Positions 16,222-24,002 of a DNA stretch of 64,000 nt are shown piece by piece. Positions within the stretch are counted from its first letter, which is position 1. The number at the start of each line of letters is the position of its first letter. Below the pieces are notes generated by a model. The model was not told where the DNA came from, ran no database searches, and saw nothing but the letters and a program-made list of their open reading frames with translations. A program made the position numbers and the translations under genes. Source of the stretch: Clostridiales bacterium (GTDB lineage: Bacteria > Bacillota > Clostridia > Oscillospirales > Oscillospiraceae); the NCBI GenBank assembly GCA_029008095.1, contig JAQXJB010000001.1, positions 1-64,000 on the forward strand, read 5' to 3'.

Positions 16222-17658
16222 TTAATAGGCTACGCCCCAGATGACCATTTCCTTGGCTTCCTTGCCGCAGCAGGCGCATTTGTCGTCCAGATGCTCCTGT
16301 CTGTAAGGACGGCAGCGGGAGGACATGCCGGCCTCGTCCTTCATGCGCATCTCGCAGGCGAGGTCGCCGCACCACATGGTCTTGACAAAGCCGCCCTTTT
16401 CCTCCTGGATGGCCTTGGCCTCCTCCAGAGTATGGGCAACGTAGGTGTGCTCTTCCATATTTTTGAGAGCCTTGGCATACATACCGTCGTGAACGGCGTC
16501 CAGCAGCTCGGCGGTCTTGGCCTCCAGCTCATCGAATGCAACGAAGGTCTTTTCGCCATTATCGCGGCGAACCATCACGCACTGGCCGTTCTCGATATCC
16601 TTGGGGCCGACCTCAAGACGGAGGGGCACGCCCTTCATCTCATATTCGGCAAACTTCCAGCCGGGGCTGTTATCGCTGTCATCGGTCTTTACGCGCAGAC
16701 CGGCGGCCTTCAGGCGAGCCTGCAGCTCTGCGGCCTTATCCAGAACGCCGGGCTTATGCTGGGCGATGGGTACGATGATGACCTGAATGGGAGCGATGCG
16801 GGGCGGGAGCACCAGACCACTGTTGTCGCCATGGGTCATGATGATGCCGCCGATGATGCGGGTGGACATACCCCAGGAGGTCTCATGGGGAGTTACCAGC
16901 TTATTATCCTTATCGGAGAAGGAAATACCGAACGCCTTGGCGAAGCCATCACCGAAATAATGGGAGGTGCCGCTCTGGAGCGCCTTATGGTCATGCATCA
17001 TGCACTCAATGGTGTAGGTGTCCTCAGCTCCGGCGAACTTCTCCTTATCGGTCTTGCGGCCTCGGATAACGGGCATAGCCAGCCATTTCTCGCAGCACTC
17101 GGCATAGACCTCAAGCATCTGCTTGGTCTCGGCCTCGGCCTCGGCGGCTGTAGCGTGGAGGGTGTGACCCTCCTGCCAGAGGAACTCTCTGTGGCGAAGG
17201 AAGGGGCGGGAGGTCTTTTCCCAGCGCATAACGCTGCACCACTGGTTATAAAGCTTGGGCAGGTCGCGCCAGGAATGGACGACGTGGCTCCAATGGTCGC
17301 AGAAAAGAGTCTCGGAGGTGGGGCGCACGCAGAGGCGCTCGGTAAGCTCCTCGCTGCCGCCCATAGTGACCCAGGCGCACTCGGGAGCAAAGCCCTCAAC
17401 ATGATCCTTCTCCTTCTGAAGCAGGGACTCGGGGATGAGCATGGGCATGGAAACGTTCTCATGTCCCAGCTCCTTGAAGCGTTTATCGAGCATGGACTGG
17501 ATGTTCTCCCAGATGGCATAGCCATAGGGACGCAGGATATACATGCCCTTAACGCCGGAATAATCTATCAGCTCCGCCTTGGTAACAACGTCGGTATACC
17601 ATTGGGCAAAGTCTTCCTCCATGTCGGTTATTTTTTCGACTTTCTTATCTTTTGCCAA
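16222..17658 (-). CDS. proS: prolyl-tRNA synthetase, archaeal/eukaryotic type
   Basis: 478 aa, class II synthetase of the ProS type 3 branch. It has the class II motif 2 ([20 protein letters not shown]), motif 3, an anticodon-binding domain, and the C-terminal zinc-binding-like domain with [13 protein letters not shown] and a terminal AY dipeptide. There is no bacterial-type editing insertion, so misacylated tRNA(Pro) must be cleared in trans, consistent with the YbaK protein at 976. Promoter at 17709-17736 and terminator at 16180 make it monocistronic. Confidence 0.94.
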   Translation of the reverse strand: MAKDKKVEKITDMEEDFAQWYTDVVTKAELIDYSGVKGMYILRPYGYAIWENIQSMLDKRFKELGHENVSMPMLIPESLLQKEKDHVEGFAPECAWVTMGGSEELTERLCVRPTSETLFCDHWSHVVHSWRDLPKLYNQWCSVMRWEKTSRPFLRHREFLWQEGHTLHATAAEAEAETKQMLEVYAECCEKWLAMPVIRGRKTDKEKFAGAEDTYTIECMMHDHKALQSGTSHYFGDGFAKAFGISFSDKDNKLVTPHETSWGMSTRIIGGIIMTHGDNSGLVLPPRIAPIQVIIVPIAQHKPGVLDKAAELQARLKAAGLRVKTDDSDNSPGWKFAEYEMKGVPLRLEVGPKDIENGQCVMVRRDNGEKTFVAFDELEAKTAELLDAVHDGMYAKALKNMEEHTYVAHTLEEAKAIQEEKGGFVKTMWCGDLACEMRMKDEAGMSSRCRPYRQEHLDDKCACCGKEAKEMVIWGVAY

Positions 17659-17708
17659 AGTGATCTCTCCCTGTCGCGCCCTTTCAGCGGCGCTTGATAT
17701 TTTACAAT

Positions 17709-17736
17709 ATTATATTATTTGTGCGGCTATTGTCAA
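17709..17736 (-). promoter_or_regulatory. proS promoter
   Basis: Minus strand TTGACA, 16-nt spacer, TATAAT. A GCGCC/GGGCGC hairpin is in the leader between it and the ATG. Confidence 0.8.
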
Positions 17737-17769
17737 GCACCCACTCAGCCCCCGGCCAATATAATGATA

Positions 17770-17846
17770 CTGCCCATCATCGACTCCCGCCGCCGCTGCG
17801 GGAGTCTTCCCCCATTTCGCGGCAGATTGGAGCTATATATGGATAT
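17770..17846 (+). other. structured leader of the 104-aa protein gene
   Basis: Nested inverted repeats: CTGCC/GGCAG (17770-17774, 17821-17825) enclosing GACTCCCGC/GCGGGAGTC (17782-17806). The 12-mer CCCCCATTTCGC (17809-17820) is identical to the P3/anti-SD segment of leader A (13544-13555). It lacks the other conserved parts of that leader, so I do not count it as a fourth copy. Confidence 0.45.
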
Positions 17847-18161
17847 ATGAGCGGATACGCAAAATTTTACTTCAGACCTGCCGAGGGCGAGCAGATAAAG
17901 ACCGCGGTACACATCGAGCCGGACTGCCGCAGCGCTCTCTGCGGCGTTGTGCTGGATATGAACGAGAGGCCGGTCCGGGACGCCCTTGTGCTGCTTCTAA
18001 AGGCCTCGGAGGACGGAGCGGACGACATCATCCTCGCCTACTGCTTCACCGCCGAGGACGGCAGCTTCGTTTTCGGGCCGCTGCAGGGCAACGCCCTTTA
18101 TCTCGTGCGGATATTCAAGAGCAGCGTGCGTCTGCGTGAGCTGGAGATAAAGCTGGAATAA
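17847..18161 (+). CDS. small protein with carboxypeptidase-regulatory/CnaB-like fold
   Basis: 104 aa. The pattern CGVVLDMNERPVRDALVLLL...EDGSFVFGPL is the beta-sandwich repeat of carboxypeptidase-regulatory-like/transthyretin-like domains. No signal peptide is visible, so it appears cytoplasmic. I start at the ATG 17847 behind TTGGAG; the longer ORF would read through the structured leader. Convergent with scfB, 3 nt between the stops. Confidence 0.65.
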   Translation: MSGYAKFYFRPAEGEQIKTAVHIEPDCRSALCGVVLDMNERPVRDALVLLLKASEDGADDIILAYCFTAEDGSFVFGPLQGNALYLVRIFKSSVRLRELEIKLE

Positions 18162-18164
18162 TCC

Positions 18165-19538
18165 TTACTCGCCGTACATATCGGCCTCGGCGGCCTTCAT
18201 CATGATGGCGCACTCCATGCGTTTTTTGAACAGCTTGCAGCCGTATTCGTAAACGCCGGTGATGTCGCCGGCAGCGTGGTAAGCATTGGCAGCGCAGCCG
18301 CCGGAGCAGTAAAGCTTTGCCCAGCAGTCATCGCACTGGGGACGGGAATAAACATTGCACTTTCTGAACTTTTCCCGCATTTCGTGGTTGGTGACGCCCT
18401 TCCAGATATCACCCATGCTGTACTTGGGGTCGCCAACGAACTGGTGGCAGGGGAACAGCTCACCCCAGGGGGTAACGGCAAGGTACTCCGTACCCGAGCC
18501 GCAGCCGGAAATACGCTTATAGATGCAGGGACCGTGGGCAAGGTCTATCATATAATGATAGAACGTGATGGGTTTGCCCTCCCGCTCCCTGCGGAGCATA
18601 TCCACGGCGAGTATCTCGTACTGCTCAAAGAGCTTGGGCAAATCCTCCTCGGTGAGAGCATAGGGATCGGAAGGCTCGCAGACAACGGGCTCCATGCTCA
18701 GCTCTGTGAACCCAAGGTCGGCCATGTGGAAAAGATCCTCGGTGAAGTCCACGTTATTGTGGGTAAAGGTACCGCGGATATAATAGCCCTTGCCATTGCG
18801 GCTTTCCACAAGCTTTTTGAACTTGGGCACTATCTTATCGTAGCTGCCCTCGCCGGCCATATTCTTGCGGAGGCGGTCATGTATCTCCTTGCGTCCGTCC
18901 AGGCTAAGCACAACATTGTGCATCTCCCGGTTGCAGAAGTCTATGACGTCGTCGTCGATAAGTATGCCGTTGGTGGTGAGGGTGAAGCGGAAGCGCTTAT
19001 GACATTCCTCCTCGCGGCTACGCCCATAGGCAACGAGCTGCTTGACAACATCCCAATTCATCAGAGGCTCGCCGCCGAAGAAGTCTACCTCAAGATTGAC
19101 GCGGGTGCCGGAATTCTCGATCAGAAAATCCAGAGCGCGCTTACCCACCTCAAAGCTCATCAGGGCGCGGTCGCCCTGATACTTGCCCTGGCTGGCAAAG
19201 CAGTAATCGCAGTTCAGATTGCAGGTATGGGCAACATGGAGGCAGAGCGCCTTGATAACATTATTTTTAGTCTTGAGTACATCCGCCTTATCGCTGTAAA
19301 CGTCCTCGGCGAAAAGCAGCCCCTCAGCCTTCAGAGCCTGAACGTCGGCATAGCAGGCCTCGGCGTCCTCCCTGCTCAGGTCAGGATACTTCTCCATAAT
19401 ATCCGCTATAACCTGCTCTCGGGACTGAGTCTCAAACATGGCAATAACATCATAGGCCACCTCGTCCACGGAATGGACGGAGCCGCTGTATACATCTATA
19501 ACGATATTATAGCCATTGAGCTTATATTGATGTATCAT
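18165..19538 (-). CDS. scfB: SCIFF peptide radical SAM maturase
   Basis: 457 aa. The radical SAM cluster motif is Cys106-x3-Cys110-x2-Cys113 (CNLNCDYC). The C-terminal SPASM region contributes auxiliary cluster cysteines (CGSGTEYL, CHQF, CDDCWAKLYCSGGC, CKLF). The N-terminal 90 residues resemble a RiPP-recognition domain. ScfB enzymes form thioether cross-links in the SCIFF peptide, which lies immediately upstream (19609-19887). ATG 19538 follows GAGGTG. A terminator hairpin separates it from the precursor gene. Confidence 0.95.
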   Translation of the reverse strand: MIHQYKLNGYNIVIDVYSGSVHSVDEVAYDVIAMFETQSREQVIADIMEKYPDLSREDAEACYADVQALKAEGLLFAEDVYSDKADVLKTKNNVIKALCLHVAHTCNLNCDYCFASQGKYQGDRALMSFEVGKRALDFLIENSGTRVNLEVDFFGGEPLMNWDVVKQLVAYGRSREEECHKRFRFTLTTNGILIDDDVIDFCNREMHNVVLSLDGRKEIHDRLRKNMAGEGSYDKIVPKFKKLVESRNGKGYYIRGTFTHNNVDFTEDLFHMADLGFTELSMEPVVCEPSDPYALTEEDLPKLFEQYEILAVDMLRREREGKPITFYHYMIDLAHGPCIYKRISGCGSGTEYLAVTPWGELFPCHQFVGDPKYSMGDIWKGVTNHEMREKFRKCNVYSRPQCDDCWAKLYCSGGCAANAYHAAGDITGVYEYGCKLFKKRMECAIMMKAAEADMYGE

Positions 19539-19561
19539 CGGTTTACACCTCATTACAGAAT

Positions 19562-19590
19562 AAAAGAGGCTGTTTGATACAGCCTCTTTT
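19562..19590 (-). terminator. terminator/attenuator between SCIFF precursor and maturase
   Basis: AAAAGAGGCTGT / ACAGCCTCTTTT, 12-bp stem with a 5-nt loop, followed on the minus strand by TATTC. Partial read-through would give excess precursor over enzyme. Confidence 0.8.
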
Positions 19591-19608
19591 TAAGCATGGT
19601 AAAAAAGC

Positions 19609-19887
19609 TTAGTGCTCGCAGACCTGGTTGGCAACGCCGCAGGAGGTCTTGCATGCGGACTGGCAGGAGGTCTGGCACTCGCCGCATCCGCCGTCCACAA
19701 GGCTTCCTCTCAGGTTACGGGTACCGAGGGTCTTTATTCTTCCGGTGGAAGTGTTCTCGCAGGCCTGGTTGGCAACACCGCAGGAGGTCTTGCAGGCAGA
19801 CTGGCAGGAGGTCTGGCACTCGCCGCAGCCGCCGTCCACAAGGCTGGAGTTGAGATTTCTGGTATTAAGGGTGTTTATTCTGTTCAT
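19609..19887 (-). CDS. scfA: SCIFF ribosomal peptide precursor, tandem duplicate
   Basis: 92-aa peptide with two SCIFF units in one ORF: residues 3-45 and 50-92, joined by TSTG. Each carries the family core CGECQTSCQSACKTSC and a sixth downstream cysteine; cysteines are at 21, 24, 28, 32, 36, 43 and 68, 71, 75, 79, 83, 90. SCIFF precursors are normally single units of about 45 residues. The start at 19887 (MNRINTLNTRN) follows AAAGGAG; the ORF extension to 19929 has no such site. Substrate of the neighbouring radical SAM maturase. Confidence 0.92.
   Translation of the reverse strand: MNRINTLNTRNLNSSLVDGGCGECQTSCQSACKTSCGVANQACENTSTGRIKTLGTRNLRGSLVDGGCGECQTSCQSACKTSCGVANQVCEH
19612..19876. 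repeat. 141-bp-offset tandem repeat inside the SCIFF gene
   Basis: Two near-identical copies of about 125 bp in the same frame (19612-19740 and 19753-19881 approximately), differing mainly in the leader portions. Recent duplication or gene conversion is implied by the low number of silent differences over the cysteine core. Confidence 0.85.
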
Positions 19888-19933
19888 AGTCAAAAACTCC
19901 TTTAAAGTTTTATAGTCAAAATCACACATTGTT

Positions 19934-19961
19934 ATTTTACAATATTCCCGCCAGATGTCAA
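19934..19961 (-). promoter_or_regulatory. promoter of SCIFF precursor gene
   Basis: Minus strand TTGACA, 16-nt spacer, TAAAAT, just after the stop of the upstream PLP-enzyme gene. Confidence 0.75.
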
Positions 19962-19966
19962 GACGC

Positions 19967-21385
19967 TCATGGTGTTTTCAGCACATATATTTTTTCAGGA
20001 AGGGCGGAAAAGCTGCTTTTCATGCTTATTCCGGCCTGTTCATGGCTCTCAACCAGGGCGCCGAACCCGCCGCCGATGATTTCTCCTGGTATCAGCAGGG
20101 GCACGCCCGGAGGATAGGCCCATACATATTCGGCGCTGACCCGTCCCTCGGCATCGGCGATGCTCACGCCCTCCCGCTCCATGCCGGCGGCTTCCCAGCT
20201 ATGGCAAAAGCGCTCCGGCGGGGTCATGGCGCTGCGCGGCGGCCTGTCAGCCGCTGCAAGCTGCCTGTCCGTCTCAAAAAGAGCAGCGGCAAAGCAGCGG
20301 AGATTTTGCTCACAGTCTCCCATTCCTGTCATGGCAATTACATAGTCAGTCGCCGCCATTTCAAGCTCGATGGAATATTTCTCCCGCAGGCGGCTCATAA
20401 GCTCCCGTCCTGTGATATTCGTCCTTCGGGTGCTCACCACCAATTTGGATGGGTCGAGCGCAAACATTTCATCCGTTTTTCCCATAAGGCACAAATGGCG
20501 CAGTTCTGCCGTTTCCTCGCGGAAAAGGGCGAGATTACTCCGCCACGCTTCAAAAAGCCTCCCGCTCTCCCCTTCCAGCAGGCGGACGCATCCGTCAATG
20601 GAAGCCATGAGCAGATAGGAAGGGCTGCTTGTCTCGAAAACGGCAAGACTGCGTCTCAGCCGCTCCGCGTCCACCAGCTCGCCGCAGACATGCACGATGG
20701 CGGTCTGGGTAAGGCTCGGCAGTGTCTTATGCAGGCTCTGCACCGCAATATCCGCTCCGGCGCGGACAGCGCCGTCCGGAAAGCCCCCTCCGAAGCCAAG
20801 ATGAGCACCGTGGGCTTCGTCAACAATAAGCACCGCGCCGCGCTCATGGGCGGCGGCGGCAATGGCGGCAACGTCGCTGACCACTCCCTCATAGGTAGGG
20901 CTGGTGATGATGACCACCTTTGCCCCCGGGTGCGCGTCCAGCATCGCGGCAACGGCCTCGGGTCTGACGATGCAGTCCGTGCCGCTGAACTTCTCCCGCT
21001 CCGGGAAAAGAAAATGCGGTCTTGCGCGGCGCAGCTCAAGAGCGTTATATACGGACTTATGGCAGTTCCGGGCGCAGATAAGCTCATCTCCGTCCCCCAG
21101 CACCGCGAACACGGCTGCAAGAACGCCGCCGGTGGAGCCGTTGACGCAGAAAAACGAACGCTTAGCCCCCCAAAGGCGGGCGGCGCGCGCCATTCCCTCG
21201 GCGAGAATTTCCGAGGCGTCGTGGAGGTCGTCAAAGCCGTTTATCTCGGTGATGTCCATACCCGCGCCAAGGCGCTCAAGGTAGTCCGCCAGCGTGACAT
21301 TGCGCTTATGCCCCGGCATGTGCATGGGCACAGCGCCGGGGCAGTAGTTATTCAGCTTTTGCAGCAGTCCCTCAGATTTTGTCAT
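19967..21385 (-). CDS. PLP-dependent Orn/Lys/Arg decarboxylase family protein
   Basis: 472 aa, fold-type I enzyme. N-terminal PMHMPGHKRN, the PLP pocket DEAHGAH (189-195) and the Schiff-base lysine Lys220 in QSLHKTLPS match the basic amino-acid decarboxylase family (arginine/lysine/ornithine; SpeA/YaaO-like, short form). Exact substrate not determinable. The start overlaps the aldolase gene end by 14 nt, so it is translated from the same mRNA. Likely polyamine-related. Confidence 0.87.
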   Translation of the reverse strand: MTKSEGLLQKLNNYCPGAVPMHMPGHKRNVTLADYLERLGAGMDITEINGFDDLHDASEILAEGMARAARLWGAKRSFFCVNGSTGGVLAAVFAVLGDGDELICARNCHKSVYNALELRRARPHFLFPEREKFSGTDCIVRPEAVAAMLDAHPGAKVVIITSPTYEGVVSDVAAIAAAAHERGAVLIVDEAHGAHLGFGGGFPDGAVRAGADIAVQSLHKTLPSLTQTAIVHVCGELVDAERLRRSLAVFETSSPSYLLMASIDGCVRLLEGESGRLFEAWRSNLALFREETAELRHLCLMGKTDEMFALDPSKLVVSTRRTNITGRELMSRLREKYSIELEMAATDYVIAMTGMGDCEQNLRCFAAALFETDRQLAAADRPPRSAMTPPERFCHSWEAAGMEREGVSIADAEGRVSAEYVWAYPPGVPLLIPGEIIGGGFGALVESHEQAGISMKSSFSALPEKIYVLKTP

Positions 21386-22337
21386 TGCTGCCGAGGACGT
21401 TGATTATCTTATGCTTTACCAGCTCCTTGACGTTCTGGCGGCCGGGCTTCAGATATGCTCTGGGGTCAAAATCAGCGGGATTCTCAGCCAGATACTGGCG
21501 GACGGCGCCGGTCATGGCCAGACGCAGGTCGGAGTCGATATTGATCTTGCATACGGCCATGGAAGCAGCCTTGCGGAGCTGTTCCTCGGGAACGCCCACG
21601 GCGTTGGCCATTTTGCCTCCGTTGGCGTTTATCAGCTTCACAAACTCCTGAGGCACAGAGGAAGAGCCATGCAGCACGATGGGGAAATTAGGCAGGCGGC
21701 GGGAGACCTCCTCCAGAATGTCAAAACGCAGCGGAGGCGGCACCAGAACGCCATCCTCATTTACGGTACACTGCTCAGGGGTGAACTTGTAAGCGCCGTG
21801 GTTCGTACCGATGGCAATGGCCAGGGAGTCTACGCCGGTAGCATTGACGAATTCCTCCACCTGGTCGGGCTCGGTATAGGAGGAGTCGGCGGCGCTGACG
21901 TTCACATCATCCTCAATGCCCGCGATGCGGCCAAGCTCACCTTCGACCACCACGCCGTGGTCATGAGCGTAGTCAACTACCTGCTTGGTGATGCGGATAT
22001 TCTCCTCGAAAGAATAGTGGGAGCCGTCAATCATGACGGAAGTGAAGCCGCCGTCAATGCAGGACTTGCATATCTCGAAATCTGCGCCGTGGTCCAGATG
22101 GACGCATATGGGCAGACCCGTATCGGCCTCAGCCGCCTCAATGAGCTTCATAAGGTAAATATGCTTGGCGTACTTTCTCGCGCCCGCCGAGACCTGAAGC
22201 ACAAGGGGAGAACGGGTCTCAGCCGCGGCCTCGGTAATACCCTGTATGGTCTCCATATTATTAACGTTGAAGGCGCCGATAGCGTAGCCGCCCTCATAAG
22301 CCTTCTTGAACATTTCGGTGGAAGTTACGATAGGCAT
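21372..22337 (-). CDS. fba: class II fructose-1,6-bisphosphate aldolase
   Basis: 321 aa. Zinc-site motifs of class II aldolases: CVHLDHGADFE, the GSHYSFEENI stretch, GELGRIAGIED and the VLHGSSSVP histidine. It cleaves fructose-1,6-bisphosphate in glycolysis. Divergently placed to the PPi-type phosphofructokinase (22626), so two consecutive glycolytic steps share one intergenic region. A hairpin with CCCGC/GCGGG sits directly before its ribosome-binding site. Confidence 0.94.
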   Translation of the reverse strand: MPIVTSTEMFKKAYEGGYAIGAFNVNNMETIQGITEAAAETRSPLVLQVSAGARKYAKHIYLMKLIEAAEADTGLPICVHLDHGADFEICKSCIDGGFTSVMIDGSHYSFEENIRITKQVVDYAHDHGVVVEGELGRIAGIEDDVNVSAADSSYTEPDQVEEFVNATGVDSLAIAIGTNHGAYKFTPEQCTVNEDGVLVPPPLRFDILEEVSRRLPNFPIVLHGSSSVPQEFVKLINANGGKMANAVGVPEEQLRKAASMAVCKINIDSDLRLAMTGAVRQYLAENPADFDPRAYLKPGRQNVKELVKHKIINVLGSNDKI

Positions 22338-22439
22338 GATAACATCTCCATTCCGCCGCCCGCTGGCGGGCAGCTTGATTTTCTATCTTCACGTGTAATG
22401 ATTGTATCACACGAATGAATAAAATAAAAGGAAAATTAA

Positions 22440-22468
22440 TTGAAATAGCCGCACATTATTGCTATAAT
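22440..22468 (+). promoter_or_regulatory. pfk promoter
   Basis: TTGAAA, 17-nt spacer, TATAAT; gives a leader of about 150 nt containing the structured element 22516-22625. Confidence 0.75.
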
Positions 22469-22515
22469 ATCACTATACAAAACGGAGATTTATCTAAAAA
22501 AACTCATTATACATT

Positions 22516-22625
22516 CATCTGCCCGTCCCGCGCGGCAGCCGCAGATGAGATAAAGCCCCGCCGCCCGGCCGGTGGTAAGCTTCATTATAATTTATGCCGC
22601 CCCGCGCGGCTGAACGGAGGATAAT
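22516..22625 (+). ncRNA. structured 5' leader, copy B
   Basis: P1 CATCTGC/GCAGATG (22516-22522, 22541-22547), P3 CCGCC/GGTGG, conserved TTCATTATAATTTATGC (22581-22597), P5 GCCGC/GCGGC (22596-22610), CGGAGG site and ATG 22626. Order and the 16-nt distance from P5 to the start codon match copies A and C. Here I could not find a long anti-Shine-Dalgarno complement, so it is the most divergent copy. Confidence 0.6.
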
Positions 22626-23861
22626 ATGGCACAGCTTAAAGGCGCGTGCGTCATCGCCCAATCCGGCGGACCCACCGCAGTTATCAACGCAAGCTTCTAC
22701 GGAGCGGCCAAGGCCGCTCTCGCATCCGAGTGCATCACCAATGTTTATGGCGCTGCCCACGGCATAAAGGGCGTTCTGGGCGACGTGCTTTACGATATCG
22801 GTCAGGAGGACGAGCAGGAGCTGGAGTACCTGAAGTACACCCCCTCTTCCGACCTTGGCTCCTGCCGCTATAAAATGGCAGACCCGGACCAGGACAGCAC
22901 CGATTACCAGCGCATCCTCGAGATATTCAAGAAGTACGACGTGCGCTACTTCTTCTATAACGGCGGCAACGACTCAATGGACACCTGCGACAAGATAAGC
23001 CGCTTCATGGCCAAGAGCGGCTACGAATGCCGCGTAATGGGCATCCCCAAGACCATCGACAACGACCTTTTTGGCACCGACCACTGTCCCGGCTTTGCCA
23101 GCGCCGCAAAGTATATCGCCACCTCCTGCATGGAGGTGAGCCGCGACGCACGAGTTTATGATACCGGCTCCGTGACCGTCATTGAAATAATGGGACGCCA
23201 CGCGGGCTGGCTGGCCGCTTCCGCCGCTCTGGCAAGCTACTGCGGCGATGGCCCCGACCTAATATATCTCCCCGAGGTCGATTTTGACATGGACGAGTTC
23301 CTTGCTGCCGTGGAGAAGCTCTATAAGGAAAAGGGCTCCGCCTTCGTGGCCGTTTCCGAGGGCATCCATTATGCCGACGGCCGTTTCGTTTCCGAGGCTG
23401 TGACCTCCTCCACTGACGGCTTCGGCCACGCTCAGCTTGGCGGTCTGGCAGTCAAGCTGGCCGATGTCGTGAAGCAGAAGCTCGGCTGCAAGGTGCGAGG
23501 CATTGAGCTGAGTCTGCTCCAGCGCTGCGCTTCCCACTGCGCCTCACTCACTGACATAAACGAGGCTGCTCTGGCCGGACAGGCCGCCGTCGAAGCCGCT
23601 GTCAGCGGTGAGAGCGGCTATATGGTCGCTTTTGAGTGCAGCCGTGAGAACGGATATGAATGCAGAACCAAGCTCATCCCCCTCACATCCGTGGCAAACT
23701 TCGAGAAAAAGATACCTCTGGAGTGGATCGGCGAGGATCGCTGCAGCGTAAAGCAGGAGTTCATCGATTATCTTCTCCCCCTGATTCAGGGTGAGCCTCC
23801 CCGCGCGTTGGAAAACTCCATGCCCCGCTTCGCCAAGCTGAAAAAGCTCCGGGCACAGTAA
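22626..23861 (+). CDS. pfp: 6-phosphofructokinase, PPi-dependent type
   Basis: 411 aa. The motifs GGNDS (113-117) and PKTIDND (141-147) carry the aspartate and lysine that mark diphosphate-dependent enzymes (ATP enzymes have GGDGS and PGTIDND). The predicted reaction is reversible phosphorylation of fructose-6-phosphate with pyrophosphate. Own promoter and structured leader; divergent from fba. Cofactor choice is inferred from the motifs. Confidence 0.9.
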   Translation: MAQLKGACVIAQSGGPTAVINASFYGAAKAALASECITNVYGAAHGIKGVLGDVLYDIGQEDEQELEYLKYTPSSDLGSCRYKMADPDQDSTDYQRILEIFKKYDVRYFFYNGGNDSMDTCDKISRFMAKSGYECRVMGIPKTIDNDLFGTDHCPGFASAAKYIATSCMEVSRDARVYDTGSVTVIEIMGRHAGWLAASAALASYCGDGPDLIYLPEVDFDMDEFLAAVEKLYKEKGSAFVAVSEGIHYADGRFVSEAVTSSTDGFGHAQLGGLAVKLADVVKQKLGCKVRGIELSLLQRCASHCASLTDINEAALAGQAAVEAAVSGESGYMVAFECSRENGYECRTKLIPLTSVANFEKKIPLEWIGEDRCSVKQEFIDYLLPLIQGEPPRALENSMPRFAKLKKLRAQ

Positions 23862-24002
23862 GCGCCAGACTCACGCTTACCGCTCTGCTTCTTCGGTTGC
23901 TCCCGATCAATTGTTGCAATTTTCTTTAAAAGAAGTTACAATATTAAAAGTTTATTTTTCGTATGGATACATATCATATTTTTTCAGATGAGGAGGATGT
24001 AT

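Noticed and set aside
16291-17697. 468-codon plus-strand ORF opposite proS
   Set aside because: Antisense shadow of a certain gene; no ribosome-binding site, repetitive Gly/Leu/Ala composition from codon bias.
17715-17729. TTATTTGTGCGGC as a further leader copy
   Set aside because: It is the spacer of the minus-strand proS promoter; no P1, P2 or start codon in register.
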